Assembly (NCBI GenBank): GCA_001695595.3
Contig: MBPM02000077.1
Span: 186,001 to 250,000, forward strand
Length of the DNA: 64,000 bases
From: Plasmopara viticola
Lineage: Eukaryota; Oomycota; Peronosporomycetes; Peronosporales; Peronosporaceae
Reading direction: 5' to 3'
Both the position numbers and the translations under genes were made by a program. Position 1 is the first letter of the stretch, and each line of letters starts with the position of its first letter. Under the pieces are notes generated by a model. The model was not told where the DNA came from, ran no database searches, and was given only the letters and a program-made list of their open reading frames with translations. Below are positions 22,381 to 30,964 of the stretch, in pieces.

Positions 22381-23093
22381 GCGGTCCATGCCCATTTTTG
22401 GATAGCTAAAGCTCATAAAAGATAACATCGATGAGACGCAAGAGCATGAAATGTAGTAAAGGAATAAAAATCTTTAAATTGCATATACGCGGTCAATCGT
22501 TAAGGCTGTATTGCTGTCATCGCTTGAGAGGCTACGTCAGAAACCATAAATGCCTATGACACTGAAAATCTAGCCTTATTAAGGCCCAGCTTGAGACGCA
22601 TGCACAGCTCTCGAAACCCTTAAGCGGTCCATGCCCATTTTTCGATGACTAAAACTCATAAAATGTAAGATCGACGAGACGCAAGAGCATGAAGTGTAGT
22701 AAAGGAATAAAAATCGCTTAGCTGCATAACCGCGATCAATTGTTCAGTTTGTATTGCTGCCATCGCTTGAGAGGCTACGTCAAAAACCATGAATGCCTAT
22801 GGCACTGAGACTCTCGCCTTATTAAGGCCCAGCTTGAGACGTATGCACAGCTCTCGAGGTCCTTGCCCATTTTTCGATAGCTAAAGCTCATTAAATGTAA
22901 CATCGATGAGACGCAAGAGCATGAAGTGTAGTAGAGGAATAAAAATCGCTTAACTGCATATTTGCGGTCAATTGTTCAGTTTGTATTGCTGTCATCGCCT
23001 GAGAGGCTACGTCAGATATCATAAATGTTTATGGCACTGAGACTCTAGCCTTATAGAGGCCCAGCTTGAGACACGTGCACAGCTCTCGAAACC
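22381..23093 (+). repeat. Tandem repeat, three copies of about 235 bp
   Basis: Three head-to-tail copies begin at about 22381, 22624 and 22857, with periods of roughly 243 and 232 bp. Each starts GGTCC(A/T)TGCCCATTTTT. Each contains CGATGAGACGCAAGAGCATGAA and GTATTGCTG(T/C)CATCGC, and each ends near GCACAGCTCTCGA. The copies differ by scattered substitutions and small indels. There is no coding potential, and it may be a satellite-like or element-internal repeat. Confidence 0.9.
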
Positions 23094-24310
23094 TGACTAA
23101 TAGTTCTGCAGTCATTTTCAATGCAAAAAAACGCGCTCGTTTGGAGGCTCAAAAAGCAAAAGCTCGGTGCCGGTACTGTAAAATTTAGTGGTAATACTTA
23201 CGCCTCATGGAACGTCTGGACACAAAAGTACAAGAGAGGATGTCATTGACTACCAGCGGACTGTGTTCTTGCAGTCAATGGCTCTCAACATCACTTTCTC
23301 TTGAGCACTACATCTACAGTGGTCGCTAGGGACCTCAAGATGAGCTCTGTTTGTGACCAAGTTGCCTTCAACTCTAGCGTCGGAAAGCGTAGTCTTGTCA
23401 AAGACGCATACCATCATGATTTAAAGCGTCAACGGTGCTTGAAAAACTCTGCTTAGTGTTCCATAAGCTCTATAAACAAGGGCTTTCTCCCACTTTACAC
23501 GATATTAAGTCAGGCCTTGTCGATGACGTCGCCCAAGAACGTACTTCTTTAAGTAGCAGTTCTCTCCCTTTTTAATCGCGATGAGTGGGGGGATACAATG
23601 TTACAGTATCATGCGAAGCACCAAGTTCTCTTTCACCAGCAATGCACGTATGGCTGACGCAGCCGAAGAGCTGGTGGACCGTAATACATACAAATTCTCG
23701 CCGAGACATGCAGTAAGTGTTTCAACTCCGGGAAATTCGCGTCTAGTCTGACCAGATCCCGGGCCTTAAGGAAATACAACTTCCCGAGCACGTCATTCGA
23801 CTAAAGCCTATCAAAGCAGAGGCTATTACCTACAATTGATATTCTGATCCAGCTGATGGTGTGTCACTTAATCTTAGTGTCTGCGTATGAGGTCGTGCCA
23901 CCGCTCCTGTGTTTATCTGGCCTGGGCATAGTTCAGCTTAAAAAGCGTAATATAGAGCACTCGGTGTATTTGCATCCTTTTAAGCGTATGCGCTAAGCTG
24001 CTTTTGGCTATTGGTCAATGAAATGCGGGCGCATTTTAGTCTTAGAGACATTTGTATCCACGGTTGTAGGTAGAATATTTGCTTTTGAAATTCCGAGTCC
24101 CCGACTTGATATCAATGTGTTGCTTTTCCCCAATCAGTCTCAGCCATTTTTTCTCGTACGTGTCTTAAGAGCTCACACATCAAGTATATCGTTTACGTAG
24201 CACGAAGGATTACAATACAAGCGTTATTTTAGAAACAGGTCGACATCGATTTGGCACAAGTCGCTCATGATTAATTATAGTATTCACGAGAATCATTTTC
24301 GGTAAAGGTT
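23094..24310. other. Gene-poor stretch, possible retroelement debris
   Basis: Frames are broken throughout. Plus-strand segments near 23.75-23.95 kb read like a worn polyprotein end, but I cannot name a domain. No intact gene is seen. Confidence 0.35.
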
Positions 24311-24580
24311 GGGGTGACGCCCTCCTTCCAAGCGCGGGAGCTAAATGCTCGCGCGCTTCGGGCAGGTGCTCTCGGGAATCTGCAGGTCTCGAACGAGTCT
24401 CACCCTCGACGCGACGGTTTCCAGCACCAGGGCGCCACCTGGGCTCTTACCAAGTCAGAACTACACAAAATAATGGAAGACCCTCACGGCCTCGGTGCTG
24501 GCTGCACTGCCCGCCGAATGAGACCCGACGTATGCGGACACCACTCTATGCCGTGGACTAGCCATAGAGTCTAGCACGTG
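24311..24580. other. GC-rich island unlike its surroundings
   Basis: About 270 bp of distinctly GC-richer sequence sit in AT-rich DNA just upstream of the ASNSD1-like gene. It contains an 86-codon plus-strand frame (24314-24574) that I do not recognise. It could be a transposon end, a fragment of a foreign or relocated gene, or an old exon. No boundary repeats were seen. Confidence 0.4.
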
Positions 24581-24604
24581 CATAACTTGGCAACGCGATA
24601 ACGT

Positions 24605-24624
24605 AATACAATACAATACAATAC
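24605..24624 (+). repeat. (AATAC)4 microsatellite
   Basis: Four perfect AATAC units, directly after the GC-rich block and about 145 bp upstream of the ASNSD1-like start codon. Confidence 0.95.
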
Positions 24625-24769
24625 GAGAATCAGACAGCCCTGGTAATTCATATAATGAGTTATCAGTTTTTTATTAAATCATATAGGTCCTACTATTGCG
24701 TCGAGCGTCACATTTCTTACAATATAAAACAAACCTCTCACAAAATTGTATCAATAAAGTTTGGAGTAA

Positions 24770-26749
24770 ATGTGCGGTATTGGATTGGTGCTCACTCCCA
24801 GCCATTCCTCTCCTTCTCTTCCATCGGACCATACCCACGCCACAAATGTGTGTTCAAAATTTGATCTCGAGCTTCAGCGGAGATTGCGTCAACGTGGTCC
24901 CGACCACTATGAGCGAGTCATTCGGCACGTCGCACTTGCACCGAATGAGCCCAATCCTATTGTCCGTGGCTGTACAATTGCAATGCTCAGTGCAGTATTG
25001 CATTTGCGAGGGGACAAATTAATTCGTCAACCAATAAGTGATGCCAACAATAACATATTGTGCTGGAATGGTGAAGTGTTTGAAATGGATGGAATCAGAT
25101 CCGACGACAAGTGGCACCTGATGCACAAGAGTGACACGCTGTTTCTATTGGAAAAGTTACAAGCTGCGGGGGAGAAATTACCGAAAAGGGCAAAAAACAC
25201 AAATGACCCAGTGGTGGACGTCCTTCAAGGGGTACGTGGTCCATTCGCAGTTACGTGGTTCCATGAAAAGTCCAAGCGGTTATACTTTGCTCATGATCGC
25301 TTTGGGCGTCGAAGTTTATTGTACAGGGTAGACAAAGTGGATACAGAAGAGAAGAATCCAGTAGATATTCTGGCAACTCTGGCGAAAAGTGCGATCACGT
25401 CGACAAGATTTTCACTTTCTGACTTGACACGCTTTGTGCTGAGTAATGTAGCGATCAAAGACAGTGATGGCGACTTGTCACCGTACTATGAAGTTCCTGC
25501 GTGTGGTGTTTACGTGCTTGATCTGGGAGCGTATGAGGTCGTAAAAGACGACGAGTTGCCGTCGTGTCAAATGGAATTTTATCCGTACGCTCCAATTAAT
25601 CCGACGCTAAGTGTAACGTCGGATCCATCAGGTTACGTCCTGGATACTTTCGGTACCCACTTTGTGGCTCCCACTATGACGATTGAAGCTGAATTCGTGG
25701 CTCGAGATCCTCTTGAATCGATCGACGCCCTACAATCCTCTGCTCGTGCGCTTCTAAAAGCACTAAGTAATGCCGTTGGTGTTCGTATTCGCTCCCTTCC
25801 GTCGAGATCTTTGACGGATAAAACACCGTGGGCCGCGCAAGTGGCGGTCCTCTTTTCAGGTGGATTGGATTCCGTCGTCTTGGCTGCATTGAGCCACTTC
25901 CACACTCGTAAAGACGAACCAATCGATCTCTTAACGGTCTGTTTTGATGAGACTTCAGGCTTTGCATCGCCAGACCGTTGTGCCGCTGAAGTGGCACATG
26001 CTGAACTTTGCGCCTTATATCCAGATCGTCAGTGGAATCTCATCAAGATTAATGTACCCCGCGTCGAGCTCTTGAGGGTGCAAGAGGAAGTGCAAACCCT
26101 CATCACTCCGTGCAATACGCACATGGATTTTAACATTGGCGCCGCGTTTTGGTTCCTTTCCCGTGGTGACGGCGTCATGAGCTCGTCAATTTCGCATTGT
26201 GTACCCTCTGTCGTCGACGAAAGTGATGGTCCTTTTTGCCCTGAAGATTCCATGGCAACTCGAGTATCAAGTCTCACAGGACCTGCACCCTCCTTGTATA
26301 CAACCCGTGCCTCGGTCGTGTTCGTCGGGAGTGGAGCGGACGAACAACTGGCCGGCTATAAACGTCACTATACGACACTATTGACACAAGGACCCGCAGG
26401 TTTACGAGCAGAACTTGAGATGGACGTCGCTCGTCTCTGGACCCGCAACCTCGGACGCGACGATCGATGCCTTGGTGCACATGGACGGGAAGCCCGGTTT
26501 CCCTACCTCGACGAGCACGTTGTGGCCACGATTGCCACGTTTCCCATCTCGAGTCTCTGTGCCGCTCACTTGCCTCGTGGCGTCGGCGATAAACGAGCAT
26601 TGCGGCTCGTCGCCAAGAGTCTCGGCTTGACTAGCTGTGCTCAATTACCAAAGCGAGCGATTCAATTTGGGTCACGCATTGCAAAGGTTTCAAGTCGTCA
26701 TGGAACGCGTCAGAGAGTAGGCAAGACGCCATTTAAGGGCATGGAGTGA
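24770..26749 (+). CDS. Asparagine-synthetase-domain protein, ASNSD1-like
   Basis: This is a 659-codon intronless frame starting MCGIGLVL. The Cys directly after Met is the N-terminal nucleophile of class II glutamine amidotransferase (Ntn hydrolase) domains, and this fixes the start. The N-terminal half is the amidotransferase-like domain (about 1-220). The C-terminal half is the asparagine-synthase/PP-loop ATP pyrophosphatase domain, with FSGGLDSVV (about residue 362) and VFVGSGADEQLAGY (about 517). Length and layout match ASNSD1 (human about 640 residues) better than classical asparagine synthetase (about 550-590). The cellular role of ASNSD1 proteins is poorly defined. p28 follows on the same strand after 178 bp. 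A broken inverted copy lies at 29705-30964. Confidence 0.9.
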   Translation: MCGIGLVLTPSHSSPSLPSDHTHATNVCSKFDLELQRRLRQRGPDHYERVIRHVALAPNEPNPIVRGCTIAMLSAVLHLRGDKLIRQPISDANNNILCWNGEVFEMDGIRSDDKWHLMHKSDTLFLLEKLQAAGEKLPKRAKNTNDPVVDVLQGVRGPFAVTWFHEKSKRLYFAHDRFGRRSLLYRVDKVDTEEKNPVDILATLAKSAITSTRFSLSDLTRFVLSNVAIKDSDGDLSPYYEVPACGVYVLDLGAYEVVKDDELPSCQMEFYPYAPINPTLSVTSDPSGYVLDTFGTHFVAPTMTIEAEFVARDPLESIDALQSSARALLKALSNAVGVRIRSLPSRSLTDKTPWAAQVAVLFSGGLDSVVLAALSHFHTRKDEPIDLLTVCFDETSGFASPDRCAAEVAHAELCALYPDRQWNLIKINVPRVELLRVQEEVQTLITPCNTHMDFNIGAAFWFLSRGDGVMSSSISHCVPSVVDESDGPFCPEDSMATRVSSLTGPAPSLYTTRASVVFVGSGADEQLAGYKRHYTTLLTQGPAGLRAELEMDVARLWTRNLGRDDRCLGAHGREARFPYLDEHVVATIATFPISSLCAAHLPRGVGDKRALRLVAKSLGLTSCAQLPKRAIQFGSRIAKVSSRHGTRQRVGKTPFKGME

Positions 26750-26927
26750 GGAGCAAATGAATTGACTGAATTGTGTACGCAATTCCACGTCTTCCTCTTA
26801 TCTTTGATAACCCTCTTTCCTTTCATATTCTTGGGACCCTGGCTAGGATCATTGCTGTATAATGTGACGTGGTGCACCTCAGTACCCGACGCGAAACGAC
26901 GCGATTCCATGCTTCACTTTCGTCCCG

Positions 26928-27783
26928 ATGATTCCGCCCCAACCTTCGTTAGTAAAGTACACGAATCCGATCCTTGTGAGTTCTAGCAAGGACAAGACAG
27001 TGAAGAAAGGAAAACGACCGAGTAAGGTCGGGACCTTACCAAGTGGCGACGCGCACGCCCCAGGCGCTCCACCCGCTCCCAAGCCAACAGTGTTCACGGG
27101 AAGTTACCCGCAGAGTACGACTCCGATCGAAGATGTACTGAACTCTATCTTGCCACCGAAAGAATGGACCCAAGATGGCCAATTATGGGTCCAATATGTA
27201 TCCAGTACACCGGCCACGAGACTCGATATCGTCACGTTGCAAGAGCAATTAGATCTACGACTACAACAGCGACAAGCAAAGGAGATCGGCATTTGTCCTG
27301 TACGTGAAGAATTGTACGCACAGTGTTTTGGTACGTGCTCTTTTTCATTGTCTCTCTTGCTGTACTCACGCCGTTAAAACTGTGCTGGTAATGACATGGC
27401 AAGATGAACTCATTCGACAAATTACAATCAATTGCTCGGAACGAGGTCTTTTATTGCTTCGTGTACGCGATGAAGCTCGCATGACAATTGCCGCGTACCA
27501 GACACTGTACGAGTCGAGCATTGCCTTTGGAATGCGGAAAGCATTGATGGCGCAGCAGAAGAAGATGGAGACTGAGCAGGAGCTCCTTACCTTGAAAGAA
27601 GAAATCCAAGACTTGACGGTGCAGATTCAGGACTTGAGTACAAGATGCGAGGCAGTGGCACGACGTGAAGATGAAAAGATGGCGCACGATGAGAAGAAAC
27701 ATGGCGAAGAAGTGGAACAATTGCGCAAGAGTAATGAGCAGTTCAAAGCCAGTCTTGAGACCATGCTCACAGCTCCCCCGTAG
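26928..27783 (+). CDS. Axonemal inner-arm dynein light chain p28 (DNALI1 family), one intron
   Basis: The exons are 26928-27330 and 27404-27783, with a 73-bp intron (27331-27403, GTACGT donor, AAG acceptor). The spliced CDS is 783 nt, giving 260 residues, the usual p28 length. The junction restores CFDELIRQITINCSERG, a hallmark of the family. The N-terminus IPPQPSLVKYTNPILVS is also typical. Residues about 175-245 form a Glu/Lys/Gln-rich coiled coil. The protein binds monomeric inner-arm dynein heavy chains and is needed for flagellar beating. It converges with the HDAC gene, whose stop codon lies 46 bp away. No damage is seen, which argues for a zoospore-forming organism. Confidence 0.95.
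27331..27403 (+). other. Intron of the p28 gene
   Basis: This 73-bp GT...AG intron is in phase 1, with T-rich sequence after the donor. It contains an in-frame stop if read through, so splicing is required for the full-length protein. Confidence 0.9.
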
Positions 27784-27829
27784 TACTGATCTCCTCAAAA
27801 CTAATAAAGGTACCTTGGACCTCCAACTT

Positions 27830-29032
27830 TTAATGTGCGTCCTTTTCGTATGGGTCTTTTGTGTTCGAGATTGACCCATTCGGAGGACACGAATAGTGGC
27901 AGAGTGCCAACATGTGCTGCTCAGCACCGTCCGCAAGCGCTCCGAGATGATAGCCGCCCTCCAATACTGAGACAACACGTCCGTCGCAGCATTCCCACGC
28001 GACTTTGCACAATTCTTTTGTGACCCAATAGAAATCCTTTGCTTCTAAGTGAAAGTCCGCCAAGGGGTCGCGCGAGGAAGCATCGAACCCCATGGAAATC
28101 AGCAGCAATCGTGGACAAAACTGACGGACTCGTGGAAGGACTAAAGCCGCAACTTGGTCGCGATACAATTGAGCACTGCAATGTGCTTGCAAGGGTACGT
28201 TGCAAAGGTTGTTCAATGGCCCATTTTCCCACCTAAACCCAGTTTTAGGGAAACATGGCGCTGATTGGTGGATTGATACATACAATAAATGGGGCTCAGT
28301 TTCCACAATCTGTTGCGTCCCATTCCCATGGTGCACATCAAGGTCAACAATTGCCACTCGCGTCAACTGATGCAACTTTGTGGCATGCAACGCGGCAACA
28401 GCAACATTATTAAAAATGCAAAACCCCATTGTACGACAGCGTGCGGCATGGTGACCCGGTGGTCGTACAGTACAGAATGCATTGCGTACAGGATTGTGGT
28501 CGTCCAATACCCGATCGACCGCAAGACACGCGGCCCCTGCAGCAACTCGTGCTGCTGCCATTGTATGTTGCATAAGTGTACAATCCTCTCCTAGCTCGAC
28601 GTACTCGTAGTGTTGCAAAGCGTCATTTTGCTTCCCACAAGTTGTTAACGTTGTACGACCACGTGGACGACGGTCGTCCGTCTCCAATGCTGTCATACTG
28701 CGCTTCACTTTATTGCTGATGCGAGTAATCATATCCACGTACACGTCTCCATGGGCACGTTGTAGTTGCTGATCCGTCGCTGGAGTGAGTGACGTCTCTA
28801 CTTTCAATCGTGGGAAGGAACTTGTCAGACGTTGTACGACCGCTCGTACACGTTCTGGACGCTCCATGTGTCGAGGAAGACGGTGGAGCAAACAAATGTC
28901 ACTGTAGAGAAGCAGACTTTGTGATCCATGAATCATCGCAGCTATCGTCGTGTGCCAATCACGACAGACTAAGGCGAGCGACGCATAGTCGCGAGACGAA
29001 AGGAGGTTGGAGAGGAGCAGTGCGTGCAGCAT
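27830..29032 (-). CDS. Histone deacetylase-family protein with an F-box-like N-terminus
   Basis: This is a 400-codon intronless frame with an ATG at 29030-29032. The arginase/HDAC fold covers about residues 45-390. Zinc and active-site motifs are intact: RPPGHHA (about 190), DLDVHHGNGTQQI (about 227), SMGFDAS (about 313) and LEGGYH (about 361), which supplies the catalytic Tyr. The layout with PPGHHA and HHGNGTQ resembles class II/IV-type deacetylases rather than RPD3. Residues about 5-35 (LLLSNLLSSRDYASLALVCR then DW) look like an F-box helix set, an unusual pairing. The substrate is unknown: histone, tubulin or small acetylated molecules are all possible. It diverges from the ELOB-like gene across 82 bp. 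Confidence 0.93.
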   Translation of the reverse strand: MLHALLLSNLLSSRDYASLALVCRDWHTTIAAMIHGSQSLLLYSDICLLHRLPRHMERPERVRAVVQRLTSSFPRLKVETSLTPATDQQLQRAHGDVYVDMITRISNKVKRSMTALETDDRRPRGRTTLTTCGKQNDALQHYEYVELGEDCTLMQHTMAAARVAAGAACLAVDRVLDDHNPVRNAFCTVRPPGHHAARCRTMGFCIFNNVAVAALHATKLHQLTRVAIVDLDVHHGNGTQQIVETEPHLLYVSIHQSAPCFPKTGFRWENGPLNNLCNVPLQAHCSAQLYRDQVAALVLPRVRQFCPRLLLISMGFDASSRDPLADFHLEAKDFYWVTKELCKVAWECCDGRVVSVLEGGYHLGALADGAEQHMLALCHYSCPPNGSISNTKDPYEKDAH

Positions 29033-29114
29033 TGGTGGACTGTGCGTCCATTTCTATGGTAATTGGTTAGAATAGAAATAGATTTTAGGCAAGATTTTAG
29101 CACGCTTTGCTGAA
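29033..29114. promoter_or_regulatory. Shared divergent promoter region (HDAC / ELOB-like)
   Basis: Only 82 bp separate the two divergent start codons, so both core promoters and 5' leaders must lie here or reach into the opposite gene. The stretch is AT-rich (for example TAGAATAGAAATAGATTTTAG), with no recognised TATA box. Confidence 0.6.
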
Positions 29115-29606
29115 ATGATGGGACCGTATATTCGCGTCAAGAGAAGAAACCAGACGGTGTTTCTCGACGTGCAGCTCACTGATACGTTCCTTAGTGTCAA
29201 GGAAAAGCTTGGCTCGATCTTTCATCTGCCAACCACGAGCATTCAACTCTGGCAAGGGCTCAATCAGGTCAGTCGTAGCGAATATCGACTGCAATGACTT
29301 GTTAAAGTTACTAGAAGTTGCTTTTTCCCTGGATTCTAGAAAGAAAGCAAGGAATTCGTCGATGCAGCAACGCTAGTTGATCATGAGTTGCAGAACGACG
29401 CCGTGATTTACATGTGCTGGAAGAAAGAGAGTACGAGATGGCATTTGATGTAGTCTTGGCGTGGGGTGCAAGCTAAGATTTTATATGGTGCCGTAGATGC
29501 GGATCAATGGGAAGAAGTGAGCGTGACGACGGTCGAAGCTGTTGATGCTGGAGACATGGTACACTCCGCCAATGGATCTTCTGGAAGTGGCATGAAAGCC
29601 GAGTAA
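29115..29606 (+). CDS. Ubiquitin-fold protein, elongin-B-like, three exons
   Basis: The proposed exons are 29115-29267, 29340-29430 and 29473-29606, totalling 378 nt and 125 residues. Intron 1 (72 bp) is GT...CTAG. Intron 2 is only 42 bp (GTACGA...CAAG) and is needed to avoid a stop at 29449. It keeps the frame and leads to the acidic end DADQWEEVSVTTVEAVDAG. Residues 1-82 fit a ubiquitin-like fold: a beta hairpin (YIRVKRRNQTVFLDV), then an SVKEKLGSIF helix, IQLWQG, an ATLVDHELQNDAVIYM strand and then WKKE. The pattern resembles elongin B, the adaptor in elongin/cullin E3 complexes, but the assignment is by pattern only. Translation could start at Met1 or Met2 (ATGATG). Intron 2 is less certain than intron 1. 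Confidence 0.7.
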
Positions 29607-29704
29607 GTTGATTCGATCGAGTAGAGAGAAGAATCTTCGAAACAGATTTAATCGCGAGACAAGTCTTGCAGATTTTAAGTTACTTTAATCTATACATCCG
29701 CCCC

Positions 29705-30964
29705 TTCCTCCATGCCCTCAAATGGCGTCTTGCCTACACTCTGACGCGTTTCATGACGACTTGAAACCTTTGCAATGCGTGACCTCAAATTGAATCGCTC
29801 GCTTTGGTAATTAGGCACAGCTAGTCAAGCCGAGAGTCTTGGCGACGAGCCGCAATGCTCGTTTATCGCCGACGCCACGAGGCAAGTGAGCAGCACAGAG
29901 ACTCGAGATGGGAAACGTGGCAATTGTGGCCACAACGTGCTCGTCGAGGTAGGGAAATCGGGCTTCTCGTCCATGCGCACCAAGGCATCGATCGTCGCGT
30001 CCGAGGCTGCGGGTCCAGAGACGAGCGACGTCCATCTCAAGTCCTACATCGTAAACCTGCGGGTCCTTGTGTCAATAGTGTCGTATAGTGACGTTTATAG
30101 CCGGCCAGTTGTACGTCCGCTCCACTCCCGACGAACACGACCGAGGCACGGGTACAAGGGTGCAGGTCCTGTGAAACTTGATACTCGAGTTGCCGTGGAA
30201 TCGACAGGGCAAAAAGGAACCATAACATTCGTCGACGACAGCGGGTACACGGGGTGAAGGTGACGAGCTAATTCATAATACGGTGACAAGTCGCCATCAC
30301 TGTCTTTGATCGCTACATTACTCAGCACAAAGCGTGTCAAGTTGGGAATAGAAAATCTCGTCAACGTGATCGCACTTCCCGCCAGAATTGCCTGGATGTC
30401 TACTGGATTCTTCTCTTCTGTATCCACTTTGTCTACCCTGTACAATAAATTTCGACGCCCAAAGCGATCATGAGCAAAGTATAACCGCTTAAACTTTTCA
30501 TGGAACCACGTGACGTTCACCACTGGGTCATTTGTGTTTTTTGTCCTTTTCGGTAATTTCTCCCCTGCAGCTTGTAACTTTTCCAATAAAAACAGCGTGT
30601 CACTCTTGTGCATCAGGTGCCACTTGTCATCGGATCAGCTCCCATCCATTTCAAACACTTCACCATTCCAGCACAATACATTATTGTTGGCATCACTTAT
30701 TGGTTGACGAATTAGTTTGTCCCCTCGCAAATGCAATACTGCACTGTGCATTGTAATTGTACAGCCACGGACAATAGGATTGGGCTAGTTCGGTGCAAGT
30801 GCGACGTGCCGAATGACTCGCTCATAGTCATCGGGACTCTGTTGACGCAATCTACGCTGAAGCTCGAGGTCAAATTTTGAACACACAATTGTGGCATGGG
30901 TATGGTCCGATGGAAGAGAAGGAGAGGAATGGCTGGGAGTGAGCACTAATGCAATACCGCACAT
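29705..30964 (-). pseudogene. Broken inverted copy of the ASNSD1-like gene
   Basis: The copy reads on the minus strand from an intact MCGIALVL start (ATG at 30962-30964) to about 29705 and matches the gene at 24770-26749 closely. Damage includes an early stop (Asn-Glu region changed to TAG near 30788), another stop where an Arg codon became TGA (about 30636), loss of nine codons (LQGVRGPFA) in the amidotransferase domain, and an internal deletion of about 700 bp that removes the SGGLDS loop. Frameshifts follow, and the final stop codon is lost. About 90 bp upstream of the ATG also resembles the upstream of the intact copy (GCGTCACATT.CTT), so the promoter was duplicated too. It is not a functional gene. 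Confidence 0.93.

Noticed and set aside
27451..27978. 175-codon minus-strand ORF
   Set aside because: It is antisense to the coiled-coil exon of p28 and the HDAC 3' end. The sense genes explain the openness.
30095..30613. 172-codon minus-strand ORF as an independent gene
   Set aside because: It is the surviving open stretch of the broken ASNSD1-like copy, and its end is out of frame with the parent gene.
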